A stretch of 64,000 nucleotides of DNA from Metabacillus idriensis (GTDB lineage: Bacteria; Bacillota; Bacilli; Bacillales; Bacillaceae): contig NZ_WKKF01000001.1 of assembly GCF_009674765.1 (NCBI RefSeq), forward strand, positions 124,001 to 188,000, read 5' to 3'. A program made the position numbers and the translations under genes. The notes below the pieces were generated by a model, which saw only the letters and a program-made list of their open reading frames with translations, searched no databases and was not told the DNA's origin. Below are positions 1 to 8,225 of the stretch, piece after piece (within the stretch, counting starts at the first letter, position 1; each line of letters opens with the position of its first letter).

Positions 1-421
1 TGGAAGCTCCAATATCAATAAACATATTTTCAGGCTTCAGCACATTTTTTCGTTCTTCTATGGACAGAACATGAGGTGCCTTTGAACCTATGACACCAGT
101 CAAATCTCCATTTTTCGTCAGGACTTTTACGCGCTGGGCAAGCATGACATGCCCCCACCAGCCGCCTAATGTCTGGAATTTCAGGAAACCGTCATTCGTG
201 ATGGCTTTAACCATAAGACCGACTTCATCCATGTGACCGGCGATTAAAATTTTCGGGCCTTTTTTTCCCGTAATTCCAACGATGCTTCCAAGATGATCTT
301 TTATAATCTCAGGCGTTATTTGACTTATGTTTTCTTCAAGGACTTTATGAATTCGTGCTTCAAAACCTGATGGGCCTGCAGTTTCGGTTAATTGTTTCAA
401 TAGCTGTAAGTCTTTTTCCAC
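1..421 (-). CDS. M42 family metallopeptidase (partial, C-terminus cut by window edge)
   Basis: N-terminal 140 residues of a cytosolic M42 (glutamyl aminopeptidase/endoglucanase-like) metallopeptidase that trims peptides with a two-metal centre. I translated it by hand from a GTG start at 421, preceded by GGAGGG at good spacing. The sequence shows the family's N-terminal TAGPSGFE, the metal-ligand motif AGHMDEVG and the following TLGGWWGHVMLAQRV, characteristic of M42 rather than M18 or M28. The remaining catalytic residues lie beyond the window. It is the last visible gene of the minus-strand block that starts with crcB, with about 70 bp separating it from the crcB pair. Family assignment is secure; the exact paralogue is not. 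Confidence 0.88.
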   Translation of the reverse strand, partial: MEKDLQLLKQLTETAGPSGFEARIHKVLEENISQITPEIIKDHLGSIVGITGKKGPKILIAGHMDEVGLMVKAITNDGFLKFQTLGGWWGHVMLAQRVKVLTKNGDLTGVIGSKAPHVLSIEERKNVLKPENMFIDIGAS

Positions 422-489
422 TATACATCCCTCCATTAGTAGGATGTCTTGGATGTGAAGATTTTACGCTGTTTATTTTTATGCGGCAA

Positions 490-849
490 TCACTGTTTGC
501 CCATTCCAGTCATTAATCCAATAAATGCGAGCAGAATCCCGCCGGCATACGAGAAGAGGAGATATTTGATTAAAACAGGATAATTTTTCTTTTCTCTAAG
601 CTGGATATTCTCAAGCTTAAAAGTGGAAAACGTTGTGAAAGCTCCCATAAAGCCAATGCCGAATAGGAAATAAAAGCTTTCCGGCAGCCCTTTTCCGGTC
701 ATCCACCCGAGCAGAAAAGAGCCGGCTAAATTAACCGCGAGTGTGCCGATTGGAAATCCAGTCTGACTTTTGTTATTCAACCGTGAACTGATGATAAAAC
801 GGGCAATGGCCCCTAAACACCCGCCAGCAGCAATTAATAATAAGTTCAT
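490..849 (-). CDS. crcB: Fluoride-specific ion channel CrcB/Fluc, subunit 1
   Basis: A 119-residue, four-helix membrane protein of the Fluc/CrcB family, which exports cytoplasmic fluoride as a dual-topology dimer. Family hallmarks are visible: GGCLGAIARF near the N-terminus, NLAGSFLLGW in the second helix, and GFMGAFTTFSTF in the third, containing the conserved Phe/Thr pore track. It overlaps the upstream crcB copy by 4 bp (ATGA), so the two are translationally coupled. Bacillaceae often carry such heterodimeric pairs with opposite membrane orientation. I looked for a fluoride riboswitch upstream of the pair and did not find the conserved GGNGAUGG-type core. Confidence 0.93.
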   Translation of the reverse strand: MNLLLIAAGGCLGAIARFIISSRLNNKSQTGFPIGTLAVNLAGSFLLGWMTGKGLPESFYFLFGIGFMGAFTTFSTFKLENIQLREKKNYPVLIKYLLFSYAGGILLAFIGLMTGMGKQ

Positions 850-1244
850 GATGCAGCCTCGCCTCTTCCCTTAAACATGCGGAGTCCCAGGAAGTACCCA
901 TACCATGACATAAAAAGTCCTCCAGCAAGACTGAGGATCACATAGATAAGCGCCATGAGAATTGAACCGCTCCGAAGCAGCAGGACTGTTTCAACGCTGA
1001 AAGTGGAAAAGGTTGTGAATGACCCGACAAGACCTGTTCCAAGCCCGGCTAAAATATGAGGATGAAAGAGCTTCAGCCTCAAAATGCCAGTTGTAAACCA
1101 TCCGAGTATAAAGCAGCCAATCAGGTTCGCAAGAAGGGTTCCTAGAGGAAAACCATTGCTGAGCCAAGGGTGGGTGAGCACACCTAAAGAATACCTGAGC
1201 AAACTGCCAATGATTCCTCCGGCTCCGATCATTACATAGTTCAT
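846..1244 (-). CDS. crcB: Fluoride-specific ion channel CrcB/Fluc, subunit 2
   Basis: A 132-residue second Fluc/CrcB subunit, first gene of the pair. It shows GAGGIIGSLLRY, NLIGCFILGW and GLVGSFTTFSTF, the same three motifs as its partner, and four predicted helices. The start ATG at 1244 is preceded by AGGAGG 9 nt away. It overlaps the downstream crcB by 4 bp. Known family role: passive fluoride export that protects enolase and pyrophosphatase. The two proteins probably form an antiparallel heterodimer; that is inference from the paired arrangement. Confidence 0.93.
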   Translation of the reverse strand: MNYVMIGAGGIIGSLLRYSLGVLTHPWLSNGFPLGTLLANLIGCFILGWFTTGILRLKLFHPHILAGLGTGLVGSFTTFSTFSVETVLLLRSGSILMALIYVILSLAGGLFMSWYGYFLGLRMFKGRGEAAS

Positions 1245-1316
1245 CTTGTATAACCTCCTATATGAGAAAAAAACCGAACCTCATTTTTTAAAAGATTTTG
1301 TCTTTAAGACATCCGT

Positions 1317-1340
1317 TTCATAAAAACTTCACATCATTAT
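1317..1340 (+). promoter_or_regulatory. Candidate OmpR-type response-regulator site, copy 1
   Basis: Two direct half-sites, TTCAT (1317) and TTCAC (1328), are 11 bp apart, followed by ATCATTAT. The same layout with nearly the same tail occurs upstream of the SCO-like gene at 3605-3628. An 11-bp period is typical of OmpR/PhoB dimers. Probable autoregulatory site of the two-component operon; inferred. Confidence 0.45.
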
Positions 1341-1392
1341 TATAAAATAAAGATTATACTCTAATATAGAACTTTAAAGCGGGGTTTGAATA

Positions 1393-2067
1393 GTGAACAC
1401 AGTAACTATTATGATCATTGATGATGAAGAAGCAATGAGAGCACTGATAAAAACATTTTTAATTAGTGAGGGCTATTCAGTCATTGAAGCTTCTAATGGC
1501 ATGGACGCTCTTGAACGGATAAATATTGATGCGCCTGATTTAATAGTTGCGGACGTTATGATGCCTTATATGGACGGCTTTACATTTGCAGAAGAATTGA
1601 AAAAAAACCATCATATCCCCCTTATTTTTTTATCTGCGAAAGGGGAGGAATGGGATAAAATCCAGGGCCTCAAACTTGGCGGGGATGATTATATTGTAAA
1701 GCCGTTTCACCAGGGAGAACTGCTTGCAAGGATTGAATCTGTTTTAAGAAGAGTGAGGCAGAGCAGCATTTTAAGTAATCGGATAACTGTTGGTCCGCTT
1801 GTTCTTGATGCATCTGGCTATAAAGCGATGATAAAAAATCAGCCTTTATCCTTAACATTAAAAGAATTTGAGATTCTGTCCCTGCTTGCAAAAAATAAAG
1901 GGACGGTCTTTACGAGAGAACAGCTTCTTGAATCGGTTTGGGGATTAAATTACATTGGTACAGGCCGAACGGTAGATACTCATATTAAAACACTTAGATT
2001 GAAATTGAAGGATTATGCATATCTCATTCAAACAGCATGGGGTGTCGGGTATAAATTTGAGGTGTAA
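1393..2067 (+). CDS. OmpR/PhoB-family response regulator
   Basis: A 224-residue DNA-binding response regulator. The receiver domain (about 1-120) has the acidic pair DDEE, the phosphoacceptor Asp54 in VADVMMPYMDG, the Ser/Thr in FLSAKG and the Lys in IVKPF. The C-terminal winged helix (about 130-224) contains the expected LTLKEFEILSLLAKNKG and VWGLNYIGTGRTVDTHI. It starts at GTG 1393 after a modest GGGG-type Shine-Dalgarno. The sensor kinase begins 3 bp after its stop, so both form one operon. Orthology to a named B. subtilis regulator is uncertain. The downstream SCO1/PepSY/FixH set and a shared upstream motif suggest control of copper or oxidase-assembly genes. Confidence 0.92.
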   Translation: MNTVTIMIIDDEEAMRALIKTFLISEGYSVIEASNGMDALERINIDAPDLIVADVMMPYMDGFTFAEELKKNHHIPLIFLSAKGEEWDKIQGLKLGGDDYIVKPFHQGELLARIESVLRRVRQSSILSNRITVGPLVLDASGYKAMIKNQPLSLTLKEFEILSLLAKNKGTVFTREQLLESVWGLNYIGTGRTVDTHIKTLRLKLKDYAYLIQTAWGVGYKFEV

Positions 2068-2070
2068 CTA

Positions 2071-3465
2071 TTGAAACGTCTGAACTTAAGCCAGAAAGTA
2101 CTGATGCTGATTGGCATTTGCATTGTATTCAGCATTTTATTTTCTTTCTTTTTTCTGCATTTTTTATACAAAGAACTTTATTTTAACAGCATCAAAGAGT
2201 CTGTCATTTATCAGGGCGAGAGAACAGCTGCGCATTATCACTACGGCTCTCTAAGCGATGAAATCATTGAAAAAATTCACTGGTACAATGTCGTGTCTGA
2301 GTATGAAGTGATTGTACTGGATGATATTGAAGATTTAAGTTCGTATTTTCCATATGAAGTGAACTATGAAGCTCTGATTACAAGTGAAGACCGCGAAATC
2401 CTTGAAAATGGGGATTACATCGTGAAGGATGGCTATGTAAAAGAGTTTAACCGTGAAATCATAGGCGCAGTTTTCCCGATTATGGGAGATAAAGGGCTTA
2501 TAGGATTCATCTATATCTATGTTCCTTTAGCAGATCTTCAAGAAGTATTCGAAGGAAGCCTGCCTATTCTTCTGCTTGTCGGATCTCTGTTTTTTATGAT
2601 TCTCTTTTTAGCGGTCAATCAGATTCGGCGATCGCTTTTTAAGCCTCTGAATGATTTTCAGGAATTCTCTAAAGAGGTATCAAAGGGCAATTACTCGAAT
2701 CGTCTTGTCCATAACAATCATGACGAAATTGGACAGCTTGCTCACGCATTCAATTCCATGAGCCAGTCGCTTGAGGAGCAGGAAGCGAGGAAAAAAGAGT
2801 TTCTTGCAAATGTTGTGCATGAGCTGAGAACGCCGCTTACTTATATTGGCGGGTACAGTCAGGCTCTTAACCGCCGAATGTATGCATCGCCTGAAGAAGC
2901 GGAGCACTATTTAATGACGATTGAAAGAGAAACGAATCGCCTGAATAAGCTGATCACCGATTTAATCGATCTTGATCACCTTCAGGAAAATATGTATACA
3001 CTTAACGCTGAACCCATCGCCATTGTTCAACTGTTTTTAGATACGCTTGCATTATTTGATATCAGAATCAATGAAAAAAAGTTAAAAACAGAACTGGATA
3101 TTTATGAAGATCTTGTCGTTATAGGAGATCCTAAACGGCTGCAGCAAGTTTTCTACAATCTTTTGGATAATGCAATCAAATATGCAGATGAAGAAAGTAA
3201 GATAAAAATAACTCTCATTGAAGAAAACAAGCAGCTATTGTTACGTCTTAACAACAAGGGAAATGAGATATCAGAAGAAGATCTCACCCATATAGGGGAA
3301 CGTTTTTTCCGTTCGGATAAAGCACGGAGCCGAATGACAGGCGGAACAGGTCTTGGTATTTCCATTGTGAAAGAAATAGTCAGGCTGCATGAAGGGGAAT
3401 TTTTAATCAGCAGTGATTCATTAAATGGAACCACTGTTACTGTTATCCTGCCAGGCCTATTATAA
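2071..3465 (+). CDS. Membrane sensor histidine kinase of the two-component system
   Basis: A 464-residue kinase starting at TTG. Helix 1 (about 10-32), an extracytoplasmic sensor of about 130 residues rich in Tyr, Glu and Asp, and helix 2 (about 165-187) are followed by HAMP (about 188-240), HisKA with the phospho-acceptor His250 in VHELRTPL, and an HATPase_c domain with N-box (NLLDNAIKYA), F-box (ERFFRSD) and G2 box (GGTGLGIS). It is complete, and directly partnered with the response regulator 3 bp upstream. The ligand is unknown; no His- or Met-rich metal site stands out in the sensor loop, so a copper-sensing role rests only on neighbours. Confidence 0.93.
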   Translation: MKRLNLSQKVLMLIGICIVFSILFSFFFLHFLYKELYFNSIKESVIYQGERTAAHYHYGSLSDEIIEKIHWYNVVSEYEVIVLDDIEDLSSYFPYEVNYEALITSEDREILENGDYIVKDGYVKEFNREIIGAVFPIMGDKGLIGFIYIYVPLADLQEVFEGSLPILLLVGSLFFMILFLAVNQIRRSLFKPLNDFQEFSKEVSKGNYSNRLVHNNHDEIGQLAHAFNSMSQSLEEQEARKKEFLANVVHELRTPLTYIGGYSQALNRRMYASPEEAEHYLMTIERETNRLNKLITDLIDLDHLQENMYTLNAEPIAIVQLFLDTLALFDIRINEKKLKTELDIYEDLVVIGDPKRLQQVFYNLLDNAIKYADEESKIKITLIEENKQLLLRLNNKGNEISEEDLTHIGERFFRSDKARSRMTGGTGLGISIVKEIVRLHEGEFLISSDSLNGTTVTVILPGLL

Positions 3466-3475
3466 ATTTATTTTG

Positions 3476-3502
3476 AACCGCTCGATTTTTCGGGCGGTTT
3501 TT
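3476..3502 (+). terminator. Rho-independent terminator after the two-component operon
   Basis: AACCGCTCG pairs with CGGGCGGTT (one G-U) around an ATTTTT loop and runs into a T-tract. It separates the regulator operon from the SCO-like gene, which therefore needs its own promoter. Confidence 0.85.
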
Positions 3503-3604
3503 GGTTGTTGCGTGAGTCCTCTAAATTTCAGACCGAGGGAAAAATATGTATCCACCCGGCTCAATTGCTTTTCTTCATTTTGTTGAAAAATCTTTATTCT
3601 TTTC

Positions 3605-3628
3605 TCACAGTAAGTTCACAATCATTAT
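3605..3628 (+). promoter_or_regulatory. Candidate OmpR-type response-regulator site, copy 2
   Basis: TCACA at 3605 and 3616 (11-bp period), the second within TTCACAATCATTAT. This matches the motif upstream of the response regulator (1317-1340) and lies about 45 bp before the SCO-like start. It is the basis for proposing that the kinase/regulator pair controls the SCO-PepSY-FixH operon. Confidence 0.45.
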
Positions 3629-3668
3629 GTACTCTTAAGGTAATCAACTGAAAAAATGAGGTGGAACA

Positions 3669-4232
3669 TTGAACAAAACAGTCCTGTTTATACTGATTCT
3701 CAGCTGTGTTATTCAAAGCGCCTGTCAATTTAACGAAGAAAGACCGTATCAAATGAAACCGTTTACCTATACAAACCAAAATGAACAGGCTTTTGGCACC
3801 AATGATTTAAAAGGTAAGGTATGGATTGCCGATTTCATTTTCACAAGCTGTGAGACCGTGTGCCCGCCCATGACTGCAAACATGGCAGCCCTGCAGACAG
3901 AATTGAAGGCAGAAGAGCTGCCTGTGGAACTGGTTTCAATTAGCGTAGACCCATCTGTGGATACTCCGGAAAAGCTTAAAGCATTTATGCAAAAGTTTAC
4001 AAAAGATGATTCAAACTGGAATATGCTTACGGGGTATTCCCAGGAGGAGGTAGAGAAATTTGCAAGAGATGAATTTCAAACTCTTGTTCAAAAACCTGAA
4101 GCATCTGATCAAGTGATACATGGAACAAATTTTTACTTAATCAACAAGAATGGTGAAATTGTAAACGATTATAGCTTTACACATGGAAATAATTTCAAAA
4201 AACTCATTGCTGATGTGAAGAAACAAATGTAA
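3669..4232 (+). CDS. SCO1/SenC-family lipoprotein, copper chaperone-like
   Basis: A 187-residue membrane-anchored thioredoxin-fold protein of the SCO1/SenC/PrrC family, which loads copper into the CuA site of cytochrome c oxidase or acts as a thiol reductase. Start TTG 3669 has GAGGTGG upstream. A lipoprotein signal ends at Cys19 (IQSAC). The copper-binding CxxxC is Cys61/Cys65 in TSCETVCPPM and the third ligand His151 lies in VIHGTNFYL, so all three ligands are present. It heads an operon with the PepSY protein (13 bp downstream) and the FixH-like lipoprotein. It may be the main BsSco-type assembly factor or an extra copy; no oxidase genes are in the window. Confidence 0.92.
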   Translation: MNKTVLFILILSCVIQSACQFNEERPYQMKPFTYTNQNEQAFGTNDLKGKVWIADFIFTSCETVCPPMTANMAALQTELKAEELPVELVSISVDPSVDTPEKLKAFMQKFTKDDSNWNMLTGYSQEEVEKFARDEFQTLVQKPEASDQVIHGTNFYLINKNGEIVNDYSFTHGNNFKKLIADVKKQM

Positions 4233-4245
4233 AAGGAGAACGAAC

Positions 4246-5658
4246 ATGATTAAAAGCGAGATAAACTATCAATGGGAAAACGCAGAACAAGCACCAGTAA
4301 AACCTTCAAAAAACAAAACAAAACCATCTATTTATCAAGTTGTCTGGAGGTGGCACTTTTATGCAGGAATAATCTTTTCGCCTTTTTTGATTATTCTGGC
4401 ATTCAGCGGAGGTGTCTACCTTTTTAAACCGCAGATAGAAAACTTCATATATAAGGATATTTACTATGTCCAGGAAGAAGGATCAAGTACACTTTCACCT
4501 ACCGCTCAAGTGTCAAATGTTCAGGAGAAATATCCTGATGGAACCGTAACCTCTATCAAATTTTATGATGATCCGATGCGGACGTCAGAGCTTGGATTGC
4601 TGCAGAATGAAAAAATGATTTCCGTATATGTAAATCCTTATAACGGAGACATTCAGGGAAGCTTAAAAACAGAAGAAAAATTCACGGAAATTTTTAAAAA
4701 GATTCACAGTGAATTGCTTGTCGGCGGTACAGTCGCAAATAGACTTGTCGAGCTTGCAGCCTGCTGGGCGGTAATCCTCTTGATCACAGGATTATATATT
4801 TGGTTTCCAAGAAATAAAGCTTCCATCTGGGGCACTATTTTACCGAGGTTCACAAAAAAAGGCAGAACGTTTTGGCGTGATATGCATGCTGTGCCTGCTT
4901 TTTGGTTTTCGGCTGCAATCTTAGTGTTAATTGCAACAGGTCTTCCGTGGTCAGGGGTAATGGGGGAGAAAATTAATAAAGTGGCCACATCCACAAATAC
5001 GGGAGCCCCGCCATTTGCCTACAGCTGGGGTGAAAAGCCTGAGTCTGACATCAAAACGCGGGATGTTGCAGAAGAGGTGCCATGGGCAACGGAAAACCTT
5101 CCAGTTCCACCATCATCCGGTGCAAAATATGTACCTATTTCGCTTGAAGATGTTCAATCTATATCTGAAAATGAAAAAGTTGCGAAGCCATATACAATTT
5201 CTTTCCCTCAAGGTGAGAAGGGTGTTTATACCATTTCCGCTTCGAATCCCAATCCGAGTGATGATGCAACATTGCACCTCGATCAGTACAGCGGGACTAT
5301 CTTAAGTGACGTGAGGTTCAGTGACTACGGAATCATGGCTAAAGCAATATCCCTTGGCATTTCCCTCCATGAGGGCACATTATTTGGCCTCGCCAATCAA
5401 ATTATCGGGTTGATTGTTTGTCTAGGGTTGATCGGCTTGGTTGTCAGCTCTTTCATTATGTGGAGAAAGAGAAAACCTGAAGGGAAATCAGGAGCTCCCG
5501 CTGGGTCAATGAATAAAAAGGCGGCAAGGGGAGTTTTCTTCATTATGATGATTTTTGGGGTGATTATGCCGTTAGTCGGAATTTCAATCATAGCAGTCTA
5601 TTTACTGGACCGATTTGTTTTCGTGAGAATCAAACCGCTGAAAGCGTGGATAGGATGA
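4246..5658 (+). CDS. PepSY-associated transmembrane protein
   Basis: A 470-residue inner-membrane protein with the PepSY_TM layout: helix 1 (about 33-57), extracellular PepSY-type segment (YPDGTVTSIKFYDD, YVNPYNGDIQG), helices near 165-185 and 215-235, a second extracellular PepSY-like region with HLDQYSGTILSDVRF, then paired C-terminal helices. Conserved His residues sit in WHFYAG, KKIHSELL, MHAVPAF and SLHEGTLFG, arranged as expected for heme or metal ligands or a reductase-like core. The family is linked to iron-siderophore reduction and metal handling, but its reaction is not settled. Strong AAAGGAGAACG ribosome site. Overlaps the FixH-like gene at its 3' end. Metal-redox partner of the SCO protein by context. 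Confidence 0.85.
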   Translation: MIKSEINYQWENAEQAPVKPSKNKTKPSIYQVVWRWHFYAGIIFSPFLIILAFSGGVYLFKPQIENFIYKDIYYVQEEGSSTLSPTAQVSNVQEKYPDGTVTSIKFYDDPMRTSELGLLQNEKMISVYVNPYNGDIQGSLKTEEKFTEIFKKIHSELLVGGTVANRLVELAACWAVILLITGLYIWFPRNKASIWGTILPRFTKKGRTFWRDMHAVPAFWFSAAILVLIATGLPWSGVMGEKINKVATSTNTGAPPFAYSWGEKPESDIKTRDVAEEVPWATENLPVPPSSGAKYVPISLEDVQSISENEKVAKPYTISFPQGEKGVYTISASNPNPSDDATLHLDQYSGTILSDVRFSDYGIMAKAISLGISLHEGTLFGLANQIIGLIVCLGLIGLVVSSFIMWRKRKPEGKSGAPAGSMNKKAARGVFFIMMIFGVIMPLVGISIIAVYLLDRFVFVRIKPLKAWIG

Positions 5659-6125
5659 AAATCGTGAATAGAAAATCATTTAATACGTGGATGATCATTC
5701 TTATATTCTGTTTAACCGGCTGTGCAGCCAATGGAAAAGAAACACCCGAAATTGTAAAAGCAGACATAAAACTGCCAGAAACACTCGCTTCCAATCAAGA
5801 AATTATTTTTAAAGTGAAATTGACACAGGGCAATGATTCTGTTGAAGATGCGGATGAGGTCACGTTTGAAATATGGAAAGCGAATGAAAAAGAAAAGGCT
5901 GTCTTGATTGAAGCCTCACATGATAAAAATGGAATCTACAAAGCCCGGAGCAGCTTAGAAGCTGAAGGCGTGTATTTTATCCAAACACATGTCACAGCCC
6001 GGGATATGCATGTCATGCCAAAGCAGCAATTTGCCGTCGGAAATGTAACTGAAGATGAGTTGAAAGCTGCTGAGGAAGCTGGTGAAAAAGAAAAATCAGC
6101 TGACATGTCAGGAAAACATCATTAA
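5655..6125 (+). CDS. FixH/YtkA-like lipoprotein, copy 1
   Basis: A 156-residue lipoprotein starting at ATG 5655, which forms an ATGA overlap with the PepSY gene; an in-frame GTG at 5646 is a less likely start. Signal peptide with lipobox LTGC (Cys23). The mature part is a single beta-rich YtkA/FixH-like domain with VEDADEVTFEIWKA, and a Met/His-containing segment HVTARDMHVMPKQQF that could bind Cu(I). The C-terminus ends in MSGKHH. A paralogue of about the same length lies at 48355-48825. Such domains sit near SCO and CcoP/CtaG-type oxidase assembly genes in many bacteria. A copper-binding role is inferred from motif and neighbours. Confidence 0.82.
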   Translation: MKIVNRKSFNTWMIILIFCLTGCAANGKETPEIVKADIKLPETLASNQEIIFKVKLTQGNDSVEDADEVTFEIWKANEKEKAVLIEASHDKNGIYKARSSLEAEGVYFIQTHVTARDMHVMPKQQFAVGNVTEDELKAAEEAGEKEKSADMSGKHH

Positions 6126-6151
6126 GAGACAAATGGATCATCTATGTAAAA

Positions 6152-6177
6152 GTTTAATTTTTAAAAATGGAGGGAAG
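6152..6177 (+). promoter_or_regulatory. Candidate sigma-B (general stress) promoter
   Basis: GTTTAA, 14-bp spacer, GGGAAG: close to the sigma-B consensus GTTTAA-N12-15-GGGWAW. It lies about 47 bp before the 50-aa membrane protein, a family known to be stress-induced in Listeria. Confidence 0.55.
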
Positions 6178-6223
6178 ATAATCTTTAATGAAATAAAATA
6201 AAGAGAGAAAGAAGGAAAATGCG

Positions 6224-6376
6224 ATGTTATGGACGATTATTGGACTTTTACTTTTATTCTGGGTGCTTGGTCTTGTATTTAATGTAGTAGGCGGAATTAT
6301 TCACGTTCTTCTTGTTCTTGCAGTGATTGTTTTTCTTTATAACTTTTTTGTAAAGAGAGGAAAAACGAGGGTTTAA
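6224..6376 (+). CDS. Lmo0937-family small membrane protein
   Basis: A 50-residue hydrophobic protein, translated by hand from ATG 6224 (AAGGAAAATGCG upstream). It reads MLWTIIGLLLLFWVLGLVFN, then a Gly-Gly hinge (VVGGIIH), a second hydrophobic stretch and a basic tail ending KRGKTRV. This matches the Lmo0937 family of two-helix hairpin membrane proteins, which are widespread, short and of unknown function. It stands alone between the FixH-like gene and RNase J, is followed at once by a strong terminator and preceded by a sigma-B-like promoter, so it is probably a monocistronic stress gene. Confidence 0.85.
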   Translation: MLWTIIGLLLLFWVLGLVFNVVGGIIHVLLVLAVIVFLYNFFVKRGKTRV

Positions 6377-6388
6377 TTAGAAAGACAG

Positions 6389-6432
6389 GCTGAGATAAAG
6401 GCACATCACGTGCTTTTGTCTCAGTCTTTTTT
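6389..6432 (+). terminator. Terminator after the small membrane protein
   Basis: A 16-bp stem (GCTGAGATAAAGGCAC pairing with GTGCTTTTGTCTCAGT, G-U pairs included) with a five-base loop and a T-tract. Confidence 0.88.
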
Positions 6433-6546
6433 CTTGCTGTTTTATTAATGGCCTTTCTGAGGCAAAAGGTATGATACAATGAAATAATAGCTGTAAAAAT
6501 AAAGACTCGGAAATTGAAAGTGATCAACAGTGCTAGGAGACTAAAC

Positions 6547-8199
6547 ATGACAATAGAGAAAAATGTAAAGATTATTCCGCTTGGCGGAATGGGTGAAATC
6601 GGGAAAAATATGTACCTCGTTGAATATGAAGATGAGATTGTGATTGTCGATTCAGGAGTCAAATTCCCTGACGAAGAATTAAGAGGCGTTGATTACATCA
6701 TCCCTGATTATACATACTTGGTGAAAAATGCCCATAAAGTAAAAGGGCTTTTTATCACTCATGGACATGAAGATCATATTGGCGGTGTGCCTTTCTTATT
6801 GAAAAAGCTGAATGTTCCTGTATTTGCAGGAAGACTTGCTATGGGTTTTATCAGAAGCAAGCTTGAGGAGCACAACCTGCTCAGAGATGCAGTACTGCAT
6901 GAAATTACAGAAGAAAGCACGATTAATTTGGAAAACCTGGATGTCACGTTCTTCCGGACAACTCACAGTATTCCGGATTCATTTGGCGTGGTCATCCATT
7001 CGCCAATAGGAAACATTGTTCACACAGGAGATTTTAAATTTGACCTGACACCCACAGGACCGGAGCAGGACTTATCGAGGGTTGCAAGGGTTGGACAAGA
7101 AGGTGTGCTCTGCTTGCTGTCAGATAGCACAAACAGTGAAGTACCCGGCTTTTCAGTATCAGAAAAAAAGATTGGGCAAAACATTTTAGATTTGGTCAGA
7201 AGACAGTCCGGCCGTATTATTGTGGCTTTATTTGCATCAAATGTTTTTCGCCTTCAGCAGGTTATAAAAGCATCTGTAGCCTGCGGCAGGAAGGTGGCCT
7301 ACACGGGAAGAAGCATGGAAAGAGCGATATCTATCGGCCTTGAGCTGGGCTACATTGAAGCGCCAAGCGGTACGTTTATAGATCCGGATGAAATCAGTTC
7401 TTATAAAAACAACGAACTGACTATCTTGTGTACAGGCAGCCAGGGGGAACCTTTTGCTGCTCTCTCAAGAATTGCTGAAGGAAAACACCGCCACATCCAT
7501 ATTGAGGAAGGCGATACCATTATTTTTTCTTCTTCCCCAATACCGGGAAATGTTCTTAGTGTAAACAGAATTATCAACAAGCTGATGAAAGCCGGAGCAG
7601 ATGTAATTGACAATAAGCTCTATGACATTCATACGTCAGGGCATGGCGGTCAAGAAGAGCTGAAGCTTATGCTGAAGCTGCTGAATCCAAAATTCCTGGT
7701 GCCGATTCACGGCGAATACCGCATGCAGAAAATGCATCAGACTCTTGCAATGGAATGCTTTATTCCAGAAGAAGATATTTTCATTTTGGATAATGGGCAT
7801 GTATTGAATGTTTCCAGTGACAAGGCGTATCAGGCAGGGAAAGTGCCTGCCCGTTCTGTCTATGTTGATGGAAATGGAATCGGTGATGTAGGAACATCCT
7901 TGCTTGGCGAGCGGAAGCAGCTTGCAGACAGCGGAATCATTTCGATTCTGATTTTTAAAAACGGAGAAGAAATCATCCGCAAACCGCAGATCATTTCAAG
8001 AGGCTTTGTTTACTTAAGAGAGTCCAATGACTTCATTGTGGAAATAGAAGCACTTGCTGCTGCTGTCATCAGGGAAGATAAAGTTGAAGGGGATATCGAG
8101 AAACATTTAAATTCAGTGATATCCGACTTTATTTATAAAAGACTTAAAAGATCGCCTATCGTCGTTGTAAAGGTGATTGATGTGAAAAAAGAAAAGTAA
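6547..8199 (+). CDS. Ribonuclease J family protein (extra paralogue, J1-like active site)
   Basis: A 550-residue metallo-beta-lactamase/beta-CASP RNase, the class with 5'-3' exo- and endonuclease roles in mRNA decay and rRNA maturation. Start ATG 6547 is set by AGGAG seven bases upstream. The catalytic motif HGHEDH is intact (residues 72-77), as are FFRTTHSIPDS, HTGDFKFD, LLSDSTNSE, the beta-CASP GRSMERAI and HTSGHGG. RNase J2 normally has a degenerate HGHDEN, so this copy resembles J1. However, the C-terminus (KRSPIVVVKVIDVKKEK) differs from the usual KRRPMILPIIMEV-type ending, and the usual rnjA neighbour rpoY/ykzG is absent. I therefore regard it as an additional RNase J rather than the canonical rnjA. 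Confidence 0.9.
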   Translation: MTIEKNVKIIPLGGMGEIGKNMYLVEYEDEIVIVDSGVKFPDEELRGVDYIIPDYTYLVKNAHKVKGLFITHGHEDHIGGVPFLLKKLNVPVFAGRLAMGFIRSKLEEHNLLRDAVLHEITEESTINLENLDVTFFRTTHSIPDSFGVVIHSPIGNIVHTGDFKFDLTPTGPEQDLSRVARVGQEGVLCLLSDSTNSEVPGFSVSEKKIGQNILDLVRRQSGRIIVALFASNVFRLQQVIKASVACGRKVAYTGRSMERAISIGLELGYIEAPSGTFIDPDEISSYKNNELTILCTGSQGEPFAALSRIAEGKHRHIHIEEGDTIIFSSSPIPGNVLSVNRIINKLMKAGADVIDNKLYDIHTSGHGGQEELKLMLKLLNPKFLVPIHGEYRMQKMHQTLAMECFIPEEDIFILDNGHVLNVSSDKAYQAGKVPARSVYVDGNGIGDVGTSLLGERKQLADSGIISILIFKNGEEIIRKPQIISRGFVYLRESNDFIVEIEALAAAVIREDKVEGDIEKHLNSVISDFIYKRLKRSPIVVVKVIDVKKEK

Positions 8200-8225
8200 C
8201 ACACAAGGCTAGGACAATAGGTTTC

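Noticed and set aside
1245-1392. Fluoride riboswitch upstream of the crcB pair
   Set aside because: Searched on the minus strand; the conserved aptamer core is absent.
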